From positions 24,315 to 88,314 of the forward strand of contig NZ_PGGW01000068.1 of assembly GCF_002794255.1 (NCBI RefSeq): a stretch of DNA of 64,000 nucleotides, given 5' to 3'. The position numbers and the translations under genes were made by a program. Of this stretch, positions 24,832-32,427 are shown piece after piece. The notes under the pieces are model-generated. The model was given only the letters and a program-made list of their open reading frames with translations, ran no database searches and had not been told where the DNA came from. The stretch comes from Streptomyces carminius. GTDB taxonomy: Bacteria; Actinomycetota; Actinomycetes; Streptomycetales; Streptomycetaceae. Every line of letters begins with the position of its first letter. Positions within the stretch are counted from its first letter, which is position 1.

Positions 24832-26703
24832 ATGCCCCGACCGCAGGACGAAACCCCCCATACGCCGCAGGAAACCCCGCCCGGGGAGCCGTACGACTAC
24901 GACGTGATCGTCGTCGGCTCCGGTTTCGGCGGCTCGGTGGCCGCCCTGCGGCTGACGGAGAAGGGCTACCGGGTGGGCGTGCTGGAGGCGGGCCGCCGCT
25001 TCACCCGCGCCACGCTGCCGAAGAACTCCTGGGACCTGCGGAACTACCTGTGGGCACCGGCGCTGGGTCTGTACGGCATTCAGCGCATCCATCTGATGGA
25101 CAAGGTCATGATCCTGGCCGGCGCCGGGGTGGGCGGCGGCTCGCTGAACTACGCCAACACCCTCTACGTCCCGCCGCCCGCCTTCTTCACCGACCGCCAG
25201 TGGGGCCACATCACCGACTGGCAGGAGGAGTTGGGGCCCCACTACGACCAGGCCAGACGCATGCTGGGAGTACGGCTCAACCCCACCGTCACCCCCTCCG
25301 ACGCTCATCTGCGGGCCGCCGCGGAGAAGATGGGCGTCGGCGACACCTTCCACCCGGCCCCGGTGGGCGTCTTCTTCGGCGACGGCGAGGACGCCGGGGG
25401 AAAGGCGCGGGCGGAGCCGGGCGGGGAGGTGCCCGACCCCTACTTCGGCGGCGCGGGGCCGTCCCGCCGCGCCTGCACCGAGTGCGGCGAGTGCATGACC
25501 GGCTGCCGCCACGGCGCCAAGAACACCCTCACCGAGAACTACCTGTACCTGGCCGAGAAGGCCGGCGCGGCCGTCCACCCGATGACCACCGTCACCGAGG
25601 TGGCCGAGGACGGCCGCGGCGGTTTCACCGTCACCACCGTGCCGACCGGCCGGCGCCGCCGGGGGAGGCGGACGGTGCTGCGCTGCCGGCGGGTCGTCGT
25701 CGCCGCCGGGACCTACGGCACCCAGACCCTGCTGCACCGCATGCGCGACACCGGCACCCTGCCGGGGATCTCCCCGCGGCTGGGCGAGCTGACCCGCACC
25801 AACTCCGAGGCCCTGGTGGGCGCGCTGACCACCCGGCGCCGCTACCGGAGGAAGTACGGGCCCGGCGCCGCACCGGACTTCACCCGGGGCGTGGCCATCA
25901 CCTCCTCCGTCCACCCGAACGAGAACACCCACATCGAGCCGGTCCGCTACGGCAGGGGCTCCAACGCGATGGGCGCGCTGTCCGTCCTCCAGGTGCCGTA
26001 CGGCGGGCGCCTGCCGAGGCCGCTGGCCTTCGCCGCGCACTGCCTGCGCCACCCGGTGCTGACGGCGCGGACGCTGTCCAACCACCGCTGGTCGGAGCGG
26101 ACCATCATCGGCCTGGTGATGCAGTCGCTGGACAACTCCCTGACCACCTACCGCCGCACCAGGGGCCCGGGGAAGGGACTGCTGACGGCGAGACAGGGCC
26201 ACGGCGCCCCCAACCCCGACCACATCCCCGAGGGCGCCGAGGCCGCCCGGCTCATCGCGGAGGAGATCAACGGCTTCCCCGGCACGAACGTCGGCGAGCT
26301 GATGGGCACCCCGCTGACCGCGCACTTCCTGGGCGGCTGCCCGATCGGCGCCTCGCCCGAGGAGGGCGTCGTCGACCCCTACCACCGGCTCTACGGGCAC
26401 CCGGGCATCTCGGTGGTGGACGGCGCGGCCGTCTCCGCCAACCTGGGCGTCAACCCCTCGCTGACCATCACCGCCCAGGCCGAGCGCGCCATGTCCCTGT
26501 GGCCCAACAAGGGCGAGCCCGACCCCCGGCCCGAGCAGGGCACCGGGTATGTGCGGGTGCCGCCCGTACCGCCCCGCGCGCCCGTGGTGCCGGAGCACGC
26601 GTTCGCGGCGCTGCGGCTGCCGCTGCTGCCGGTGCCGGCCGTACCGCCGCGGCCGGCGGGGGCTGTAGAGCCCGCCGAGCCCGCCGAGCCCGCGGGGGCC
26701 TGA
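24832..26703 (+). CDS. GMC-family FAD oxidoreductase with CxxCxxxC motif
   Basis: 623 aa. FAD dinucleotide motif YDVIVVGSGFGGSVAALRL (about residues 23-41) and GAGVGGGSLNYANT (about 97). The C-terminal GMC segment is GGCPIGASPEEGVVDPYHRLYGHPGISVVDGAAVSANLGVNPSLTITA. It resembles cholesterol oxidase-like enzymes. Near residue 220 is CTECGECMTGCRHGAKN, a cysteine cluster of ferredoxin style that could hold an Fe-S centre or zinc. The C-terminal 60 residues are Pro/Ala-rich. ATG at 24832 follows GGAGG 7 nt upstream. Substrate unknown; it may act with the upstream aldehyde dehydrogenase. Confidence 0.88.
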   Translation: MPRPQDETPHTPQETPPGEPYDYDVIVVGSGFGGSVAALRLTEKGYRVGVLEAGRRFTRATLPKNSWDLRNYLWAPALGLYGIQRIHLMDKVMILAGAGVGGGSLNYANTLYVPPPAFFTDRQWGHITDWQEELGPHYDQARRMLGVRLNPTVTPSDAHLRAAAEKMGVGDTFHPAPVGVFFGDGEDAGGKARAEPGGEVPDPYFGGAGPSRRACTECGECMTGCRHGAKNTLTENYLYLAEKAGAAVHPMTTVTEVAEDGRGGFTVTTVPTGRRRRGRRTVLRCRRVVVAAGTYGTQTLLHRMRDTGTLPGISPRLGELTRTNSEALVGALTTRRRYRRKYGPGAAPDFTRGVAITSSVHPNENTHIEPVRYGRGSNAMGALSVLQVPYGGRLPRPLAFAAHCLRHPVLTARTLSNHRWSERTIIGLVMQSLDNSLTTYRRTRGPGKGLLTARQGHGAPNPDHIPEGAEAARLIAEEINGFPGTNVGELMGTPLTAHFLGGCPIGASPEEGVVDPYHRLYGHPGISVVDGAAVSANLGVNPSLTITAQAERAMSLWPNKGEPDPRPEQGTGYVRVPPVPPRAPVVPEHAFAALRLPLLPVPAVPPRPAGAVEPAEPAEPAGA

Positions 26704-26711
26704 GGAAACAC

Positions 26712-26756
26712 GACGGGAGGGGGTGGAGCGGCTCGGCCGCTCCACCCCCTCCCGTC
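26712..26756. terminator. bidirectional terminator, 21-bp perfect hairpin
   Basis: Arms 26712-26732 and 26736-26756 (outer part GACGGGAGGGGGTGG) pair perfectly over 21 bp around a 3-nt loop. It lies between convergent genes: the GMC oxidoreductase and the LAETG protein. Confidence 0.9.
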
Positions 26757-26781
26757 ATACGGTCAGGCGGTCACACCACCG

Positions 26782-27960
26782 TCAGGCGACGGCGGAGCCG
26801 TCCGTCCCGGCACCCTTGCGGCGCCGCACGACGAACATGGCCCCGGCGCCCAGCGCCACGGCCGCGCCGCCCGCGAGGGCGAACATCGGCAGCGCGGAGG
26901 ACGAGCCGGTCTCGGCGAGCTTGCCGTCGACGGGCAGCTCCTTGGACTCGCTCGGCTTCTTCCCGTCCAGCGGCTTCTTGGCGCCGCCCTGCGGCTTCTC
27001 ACCGCTCGGCTTGGCGTCCTCGACCTTGTCCGGCTTGCTGCCGGCCTTGGCGACGGTGAACTCGTAGGCGTCGCCGTTGCCGCGGCAGGTCTTGCCCTTG
27101 CCCGCGTAGACGGCGTTGGTCACGGCGAGGGAGGAACCGGCGGGCGCGGCGGCGTCGATGCGCACCCGCAGCTGCATCTCGACGGACGCCTTCGGGTCGA
27201 TCTGGTCGATGAGGCCGACGAAGGTGCCGGTCACGACGGCTTCACCGTTCTCGTCCTCGTAGACGGCCTGGTACGAGTCGGTCCACTTGCCGTTCTCGGG
27301 GTTCTTGTACTGGAGCTCCGTGAGGTCCAGGGCGAGGGGGTTCTTGTCGTCGTCCTCGGTGTACTCGGTGAAGGCCTCGACGTAGACGTTCTTGAGGGTC
27401 TTCTTCGAGCCGTTCTTCACCGTGAACTCGAAGTTGTGCCAGCCCGAGCCGGCCACGATCGTGTTGGGCAGACCGGCGATGGTGGCGCTGAGCTTGCTGT
27501 CGAGGTCGAGCTTCTCGCAGTCGAACGGCAGCCAGGGCTCGTCCTCCTCGCCCGGCTTCTCGTCCTCGGGCTTCTCGCCCTCCGGGGTCTCCTTCTCGGG
27601 GGTCTCGTCGTCGGGCTTCTTCTCGCCCTCCGGCTTCTCCGCGTCGGGGACCTCGCCCTCCGGCTTCTCCGTGCCGGGGGTCTCCGTGCCGGGGGTCTCG
27701 GACTCCGCCCCGTCGGTGCTGCCCTCGGTGTTCCCGGTGTTCTCGTCCCCGGTGCCTTCCGAGGAGTCGCTGCCGGAGGTGTCGTCGGCGTCCTGGCCGT
27801 CGGTGTCCTGGTCGGCACCCTCCTGGCCGGGCTGGGTCTGGGTGGTGTCCGTGCCGCCGTTGTCGTTCTCGCTGGCGTACGCGGCGGGTGCCGCGAGCAG
27901 GGCGGCGGGTGCGATGACGGCCGTGGCGGCGGCAGCCGCGAGGGCGCGACGAAGCTTCAT
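26782..27960 (-). CDS. sortase-anchored (LAETG) surface protein
   Basis: 392 aa. Signal peptide MKLRRALAAAAATAVIAPAALLAAPAAYA (1-29). Residues about 35-150 are an acidic, Glu/Pro/Lys/Asp/Thr-rich disordered stalk (repeated EKPEGE, ETPGTE). A folded domain follows (about 155-310, WHNFEFTVKNGSKKTLKNVYVEAFTEY...; two cysteines, C at FDCEKL and KTCRGNG, may form a disulfide). A Lys/Pro linker leads to the sorting signal LAETG, a hydrophobic helix and RRRK. LAxTG is the motif preferred by class E sortases of Streptomyces. ATG at 27960 with GAGGTC upstream. Role unknown; a cell-wall surface adhesin or matrix protein is plausible. Confidence 0.9.
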   Translation of the reverse strand: MKLRRALAAAAATAVIAPAALLAAPAAYASENDNGGTDTTQTQPGQEGADQDTDGQDADDTSGSDSSEGTGDENTGNTEGSTDGAESETPGTETPGTEKPEGEVPDAEKPEGEKKPDDETPEKETPEGEKPEDEKPGEEDEPWLPFDCEKLDLDSKLSATIAGLPNTIVAGSGWHNFEFTVKNGSKKTLKNVYVEAFTEYTEDDDKNPLALDLTELQYKNPENGKWTDSYQAVYEDENGEAVVTGTFVGLIDQIDPKASVEMQLRVRIDAAAPAGSSLAVTNAVYAGKGKTCRGNGDAYEFTVAKAGSKPDKVEDAKPSGEKPQGGAKKPLDGKKPSESKELPVDGKLAETGSSSALPMFALAGGAAVALGAGAMFVVRRRKGAGTDGSAVA

Positions 27961-28836
27961 GAATGACCTCGTTCGTCTGAGGTGGAGAAAAAGGAAGAAC
28001 GCTGTTCGGGGCCTTCGCGCAGTGGCGCGGCGGGCTGGGAGCAGCGTATGGGCGGAGCGGGATCTTCCGCCCGGCCGTTTTTCCGGGGCCGTCCTGGAGT
28101 GCGCTGATGTCGCAGTGACATAAGGGGCAGACGGGCTCAGTTGCTCACGGCTGCCAGATTCTGTCGTGATACATGTCACATGCGGGCCTGGTTTTGTCGT
28201 TATCGGCCCGCAATGGAAGGCGCCGCAACCTTCTCCCTGGTTCATTCGTCCCAGGGACGGCTGCGCCGGATCCGCCGGACAAGGAGAAGGGCCCCGGGCG
28301 CCGACCGGGTGGGTGGGTCGGCCGCCGCGGGGCCCTGTGGTGCAGCGTCGGCGTCAGGGCTCCGCCGACGCTGGAGCGGCGCCGGGGGGAAGCGCCGCGA
28401 AGGATGGTCCGTGGACGCGGGACCCGCTGTGCGGGTCCACTCCGCATCGTGGGGGATGTACCTCCTGGAACGCAACTGTTCCGACAGAACAGGTCTTCCT
28501 CCTCCGAAGTTGTCCTGAACCAGCCCGTTGACCGCTGATCTTCCGGTTCCGCCACCTGCGGCGGAGCCGCGGAGCGGCCGGCCCACGGCGTCCCGGGAGC
28601 CGACCGCTGAGGTGGTGACCGGGCTGCTGTCCCCTGCCGTCCGGCCACCGCACCGGAGCGAGGTCCCACGACGCCCGGTCCTCACCTCCCGAGGGAGAAC
28701 GGCGTCTCATCGCTCCGGTATGTCCCCGCCGCCGCCGGGCGCCCGGTTGGCCGAGGGGTGCCCGGTTCAACGAAGGCCGCCCGGGGCGGTAACGCACCGT
28801 ATGGGTGATCACCGGGAGTAATCGTCGCGGACGGGG
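27961..28836. other. 876-bp stretch without an assignable gene
   Basis: Reading frames here are long only because of G+C content, lack ribosome-binding sites, and give Arg/Gly/Pro-rich products without recognisable domains. Signals seen: ATGTC-gcagt-GACAT (28107-28121) and a second ATGTCAC (28174-28180), in front of the LAETG gene; and CTGTTC-cgaca-GAACAG near 28475-28491. It could hold the LAETG promoter, a small RNA, or decayed genes. Confidence 0.5.
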
Positions 28837-29175
28837 TCAGACCCGGCCGCGGCACAGCTCCAGCAGCGTCATGGCGAGCGAGGTGCCGGGCCTGCCCAGC
28901 TCCTCGCGGTAGCGGGTGAGGATCTCCATCTCGCGGGAAAGGTTCACCCGGCGGCCGCCGCTGTCGATCCGGGTGCGCTGGATCCGGGCGGAGACCGCCA
29001 TGCGCTCCCGCACCAGGGCGATGATCCGTTCGTCCAGTTCGTCGATCCGCCCGCGGTCCTCGGAGATCCGCTCACCGGGGGCGGTCGCGGGGGTGTCGCT
29101 CGTGGCCGTGCCGCTCGCGGCCGTGCCGCTCGCGGCCGTGCCGCTCGCGGCCGTGCCGCTCGTGGGGGTGGTCAT
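28837..29175 (-). CDS. chorismate mutase (AroQ type)
   Basis: 112 aa. The AroQ helical domain covers residues about 38-112: RIDELDERIIALVRERMAVSARIQRTRI, then RVNLSREMEILTRYREELG. Arg residues in the first helix and the R/E pair of the second are the expected chorismate-binding positions. It converts chorismate to prephenate for Phe and Tyr. The first 35 residues are a Ser/Gly/Thr/Ala repeat (SGTAA four times) encoded by a 15-bp tandem repeat. An aromatic leader peptide and a hairpin precede the gene, suggesting attenuation control. ATG at 29175. Confidence 0.9.
   Translation of the reverse strand: MTTPTSGTAASGTAASGTAASGTATSDTPATAPGERISEDRGRIDELDERIIALVRERMAVSARIQRTRIDSGGRRVNLSREMEILTRYREELGRPGTSLAMTLLELCRGRV
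29099..29163. repeat. 4 x 15-bp tandem repeat inside chorismate mutase
   Basis: Four near-identical copies of CGTGCCGCTCGCGGC encode the N-terminal (SGTAA)n segment. The repeat is in frame, so copy-number slippage would lengthen or shorten the tail without inactivating the enzyme. Confidence 0.85.
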
Positions 29176-29233
29176 GCCGTACGTCCCTTCGGGGGTCGTG
29201 GCACCCGCGGCCGGCCGGACCCGGGAGCGACGA

Positions 29234-29269
29234 CAGGCGCCCCGGGCCTTGACCGGCCCGGGGCGCCTG
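29234..29269 (-). terminator. attenuator-type hairpin before chorismate mutase
   Basis: Perfect 15-bp stem (29234-29248 with 29255-29269) with 6-nt loop, 20 nt after the leader peptide stop and 58 nt before the chorismate mutase start. The upstream arm and loop on the transcribed strand (CCGGGCCGGT, 29261-29252) are exactly complementary to ACCGGCCCGG (29334-29325) within the leader reading frame, giving a mutually exclusive structure. Confidence 0.75.
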
Positions 29270-29289
29270 GGGAGTCGCTCGTCAGTGGT

Positions 29290-29370
29290 TCACACGGCGG
29301 AACCGACGGACCCGTGGCAGCCGGCCGGGCCGGTGCCATAGGTAAACCAGAAGTTCGTCCGCGTGAACAT
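29290..29370 (-). CDS. aromatic leader peptide of chorismate mutase
   Basis: 26 codons, ATG at 29370, stop TGA at 29290. The peptide begins MFTRTNFWFTYGTG: three Phe, one Trp and one Tyr fall in the first eleven codons. TTT and TAT, both rare in this genome, are used at codons 9 and 11. The rest (GPAGCHGSVGSAV) is unremarkable. It is followed by a hairpin and then the chorismate mutase gene, the layout of a ribosome-mediated attenuator sensing Phe/Trp/Tyr charging. CATACT lies 6 nt before the ATG and may be a -10, making the transcript leaderless. The regulatory role is inference from sequence. Confidence 0.7.
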   Translation of the reverse strand: MFTRTNFWFTYGTGPAGCHGSVGSAV

Positions 29371-29452
29371 GCGGCCAGTATGCCCCGGGAGCGCCGCACC
29401 GGACCACCGGGCGGCCGGATGGTGAGACGGCCGTCCGGGTGACGCCCACCGG

Positions 29453-29458
29453 TAGACT
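29453..29458 (+). promoter_or_regulatory. guaA -10 element
   Basis: GGTAGACTGG contains TAGACT, a strong Streptomyces -10, 43 bp upstream of the guaA GTG. A matching -35 is not evident. Confidence 0.5.
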
Positions 29459-29500
29459 GGGCCCTCCCAGCCAGTTCCACGCCGAAAGGCAGCCAGCCTC

Positions 29501-31102
29501 GTGGCATCAGACCCCGCCGCCGACACCGGCACCGGTGCCGACCCGGACACCGTCCTCGTCGTCGACTTCGGCGCGCAGTACGCCCAGCTCATCGCCCGCC
29601 GGGTCCGCGAGGCCCGGGTCTACAGCGAGATCGTCCCGTCCACCACGCCGGTGGCCGAGATCCTCGCGAGGAACCCCAAGGCGATCATCCTCTCCGGCGG
29701 CCCCTCCTCCGTGTACGCCGAGGACGCGCCCGGCATCGACCGCGCGCTCTTCGAGGCCGGGGTGCCGGTCTTCGGCATGTGCTACGGCTTCCAGCTCATG
29801 GCCCAGGCGCTGGGCGGCACCGTGGACAACACCGGCCGCCGCGAGTACGGCGGCACCCCGCTGACCGTCACCCGGCCCGGCTCCACCCTCTTCGAGGGCA
29901 CCCCCGCCGAGCAGTCGGTGTGGATGTCCCACGGCGACGCCTGCTCGGCCGCCCCCGAGGGCTTCGCCGTCACCGCCGCCACCGACGGAGTGCCGGTCGC
30001 GGCCTTCGAGGACGACGGGCGCAGGCTCTACGGCGTCCAGTACCACCCCGAGGTGATGCACACCACCCACGGCCAGCAGGTCCTGGAGCACTTCCTGTAC
30101 CGGGGCGCGGGCCTCAAGCCCACCTGGACGGCGGCCAACGTCGTCGAGGAGCAGGTCGCCGCCATCCGCGCGCAGATCGGCCCCCGGCGCGCCATCTGCG
30201 GCCTGTCCGGCGGCGTGGACTCCGCGGTGGCCGCCGCCCTGGTCAACAAGGCCATCGGCGAGCGCCTGACCTGCGTCTACGTGGACCACGGGCTGATGCG
30301 CAAGGGCGAGTCCGAGCAGGTCGAGAAGGACTTCGTGGCCGCCACCGGCGTCCAGCTCAGGGTCGTCGACGCCGAGAAGCGCTTCCTGGACGCGCTGGCC
30401 GGGGTGGCCGACCCCGAGCAGAAGCGCAAGATCATCGGCCGGGAGTTCATCCGCGTCTTCGAGCAGGCCGCGAGCGAGATCGTCGCCGAGGCCGGCTCCG
30501 GCGAGGAGGCCGTGGAGTTCCTGGTGCAGGGCACCCTCTACCCGGACGTGGTGGAGTCCGGCGGCGGCACCGGCACCGCCAACATCAAGTCCCACCACAA
30601 CGTGGGCGGCCTCCCCGAGGACCTGCGGTTCGAGCTGGTGGAGCCGCTGCGGAAGCTGTTCAAGGACGAGGTCCGCATGGTCGGCCAGGAGCTGGGCCTG
30701 CCCGAGGAGATCGTCCAGCGGCAGCCCTTCCCCGGTCCCGGCCTGGGCATCCGCATCGTCGGCGAGGTCACCAAGGAGCGCCTGGACCTGCTGCGCGAGG
30801 CCGACGCCATCGCCCGCGAGGAGCTGACCGCGGCCGGCCTGGACCGCGACATCTGGCAGTGCCCGGTGGTGCTGCTGGCCGACGTGCGCAGCGTCGGCGT
30901 CCAGGGCGACGGCCGCACCTACGGCCATCCGGTCGTGCTGCGGCCGGTCTCCTCGGAGGACGCGATGACCGCCGACTGGTCGCGGCTGCCGTACGAGACG
31001 CTGGCCCGCATCTCGACCCGCATCACCAACGAGGTCGCCGACGTCAACCGGGTGGTGCTGGACGTCACCAGCAAGCCCCCGGGGACGATCGAGTGGGAGT
31101 GA
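29501..31102 (+). CDS. guaA: GMP synthase (glutamine-hydrolysing)
   Basis: 533 aa. Class I glutamine amidotransferase domain (about 17-205) with the nucleophile Cys in FGMCYGFQLMAQ (about 93) and the His/Glu pair in VQYHPEVMHT (about 181-183). The ATP pyrophosphatase domain carries the P-loop LSGGVDSAVAAAL (about 234-246), and the C-terminal dimerisation domain has RQPFPGPGLGIRIVGE and ends KPPGTIEWE. It converts XMP to GMP, completing the pathway begun by guaB at 10008. GTG at 29501, AAAGGC 11 nt upstream. A strong terminator hairpin follows. Confidence 0.97.
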   Translation: MASDPAADTGTGADPDTVLVVDFGAQYAQLIARRVREARVYSEIVPSTTPVAEILARNPKAIILSGGPSSVYAEDAPGIDRALFEAGVPVFGMCYGFQLMAQALGGTVDNTGRREYGGTPLTVTRPGSTLFEGTPAEQSVWMSHGDACSAAPEGFAVTAATDGVPVAAFEDDGRRLYGVQYHPEVMHTTHGQQVLEHFLYRGAGLKPTWTAANVVEEQVAAIRAQIGPRRAICGLSGGVDSAVAAALVNKAIGERLTCVYVDHGLMRKGESEQVEKDFVAATGVQLRVVDAEKRFLDALAGVADPEQKRKIIGREFIRVFEQAASEIVAEAGSGEEAVEFLVQGTLYPDVVESGGGTGTANIKSHHNVGGLPEDLRFELVEPLRKLFKDEVRMVGQELGLPEEIVQRQPFPGPGLGIRIVGEVTKERLDLLREADAIAREELTAAGLDRDIWQCPVVLLADVRSVGVQGDGRTYGHPVVLRPVSSEDAMTADWSRLPYETLARISTRITNEVADVNRVVLDVTSKPPGTIEWE

Positions 31103-31139
31103 CCGCCTGACGCGGTCCCCCGCCCACCGCCCGCCGGTC

Positions 31140-31185
31140 AACGCCCGCGCCGCCGCTCACTCGTGTGAGCGGTGGCGCGGGCGTT
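31140..31185 (+). terminator. guaA terminator
   Basis: A 21-bp stem with a single G-T wobble (31140-31160 with 31165-31185) and loop TCGT, 37 nt after the guaA stop, followed by TTCC. Confidence 0.85.
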
Positions 31186-31237
31186 TCCGCTCGCTAGGCT
31201 GGGTGCCCGGCCGAGAATCCCGTCCATGGGAGGAACC

Positions 31238-31837
31238 ATGACCGCCGAGCCGCTGCCCAGTGCGTCCGCCACCTCGTGGCCCGTGCCGCCGCCGGACGGT
31301 TACACCGCGGACGACCTCGACCGTATCCCGGACCTCCCGCCGCACACGGAGTTGATCGACGGGAGCCTGGTCTTCGTGAGCCCGCAGAAGTACTTCCACT
31401 CGCTGGCGATGTTCCTGCTGGAGAGGGGGCTCCACGAGACCGTCCCGGACGAGCTGCGGGCCTGCCGCGAGATGAGCGTTCTGCTGACCCGGCGGAACCG
31501 GCCGGAGCCGGATCTCATGGTCATCCGGGCGGAGGCGGCCACCGAGGAGGCCGAGGAGACCGGATTCCGGGCCGAGGACGTGGTCCTCGCCGTCGAGGTG
31601 GTCTCCCCCGACTCGGAGGAGCGTGACCGCAAGCGCAAGCCGCAGCTCTACGCGGAGGCGGGCATCCCGCACTTCTGGCGGGTGGAGAAGGGGACGGGAC
31701 GCCGTCCGGTCGTCTACGTCTTCGAGCTGGAGCCCGCGACGGGCAGCTACGTGCCCACCGGGATCCACCATGACCGGCTGAAGCTGGCCGTCCCCTTCGA
31801 CATCGACATCGACCTCACCGCGATCGACCGGCTGTAG
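31238..31837 (+). CDS. Uma2-family protein (second copy)
   Basis: 199 aa. ATG at 31238 preceded by GGGAGGA. PD-(D/E)XK-type elements: LPPHTELIDGSLVFVSP, RPEPDLMVIR, VVLAVEVVSPDSEERDRKRKPQLYAEAGIPHFWRVE, and the C-terminal VPFDIDIDLTAIDRL. It is closer to the third copy at 33642 (PLPDLPPHT, AGIPHFW, DIDIDLTAIDR) than to the first at 617. Function unproven for the family; a single-gene unit after guaA at the border of the accessory-looking region. Confidence 0.88.
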   Translation: MTAEPLPSASATSWPVPPPDGYTADDLDRIPDLPPHTELIDGSLVFVSPQKYFHSLAMFLLERGLHETVPDELRACREMSVLLTRRNRPEPDLMVIRAEAATEEAEETGFRAEDVVLAVEVVSPDSEERDRKRKPQLYAEAGIPHFWRVEKGTGRRPVVYVFELEPATGSYVPTGIHHDRLKLAVPFDIDIDLTAIDRL

Positions 31838-31856
31838 CGGTACCCGCGCCCGCCGG

Positions 31857-32321
31857 TCACCCGGTCCTGGTCATCACCGACTCGTAGCCCCCGCCGCCGG
31901 GGTAGACCCACGCACCGGTCAGGGTGTCGCCGGCCGCGTCGAAGGTGCCCCGGAAGTACGCGGGGGAGCCCTTCTCCCCGCCCCAGATGGTCAGGGTGTC
32001 CCCGTCGAGCTCGTATACGTAGTCGAGGGTGTTGCCCTGGCTGTCGTAGAAGCGGGACCTGATGTCCTCGCCCGGCCGCTCCGCGCCGAACGGCTTCTCC
32101 CGCCCGATCACCTCCAGCCCGGTGACACGCTGCCCGTACTGCTCCAGCTCGACCTCCTGGACGAGGAAGAAGCCGCCCGCCAGCCGGCGGTAGGTGACCG
32201 TGCCCTCCGTGCCGCCGGTCACCCGCCAGGAGCCCACCAGCCGTTCCAGGGTCCCGATTCCCTCGCTCCCCGGCCGGACGTCCGGCTGTGCGGTCCGGGT
32301 GGTGCCGTTGTCCTCCGTCAT
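31857..32321 (-). CDS. DUF1579-like small beta-barrel protein
   Basis: 154 aa. After a short polar N-terminus (1-25) the chain is a run of beta strands typical of a calycin-like or DUF1579 fold: LERLVGSWRVTGGTEGTVTYRRLAGGFFLVQEVELEQYGQ, then IRSRFYDSQGNTLDYVYELDGDTLTIWGG and TLTGAWVYPGGGGYESVMTR. No catalytic residues are assignable. ATG at 32321 has GGAGGGAAGG upstream. It lies 106 bp downstream of the sigma factor gene on the same strand and may belong to its regulon; that is inference. Confidence 0.72.
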   Translation of the reverse strand: MTEDNGTTRTAQPDVRPGSEGIGTLERLVGSWRVTGGTEGTVTYRRLAGGFFLVQEVELEQYGQRVTGLEVIGREKPFGAERPGEDIRSRFYDSQGNTLDYVYELDGDTLTIWGGEKGSPAYFRGTFDAAGDTLTGAWVYPGGGGYESVMTRTG

Positions 32322-32427
32322 GGTCCTTCCCTCCGTCGTCATATCGTGGCCCGACCGCGTCCGCGCGGTGCCGCCCATGTGACGGGCGGGCCCGGAGAAA
32401 GGAATCGACCGGCGGATGTGGTCCGCG

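Noticed and set aside
28475..28491. Possible LexA (SOS) box
   Set aside because: The half-sites are CTGTTC...GAACAG, the reverse orientation of the actinobacterial GAAC-N4-GTTC box, and no repair gene follows.
28354..28812. Minus-strand frame of 152 codons between the LAETG gene and chorismate mutase
   Set aside because: Arg/Gly/Pro-rich without domain, no ribosome-binding site, and third-position bias not typical of genes.
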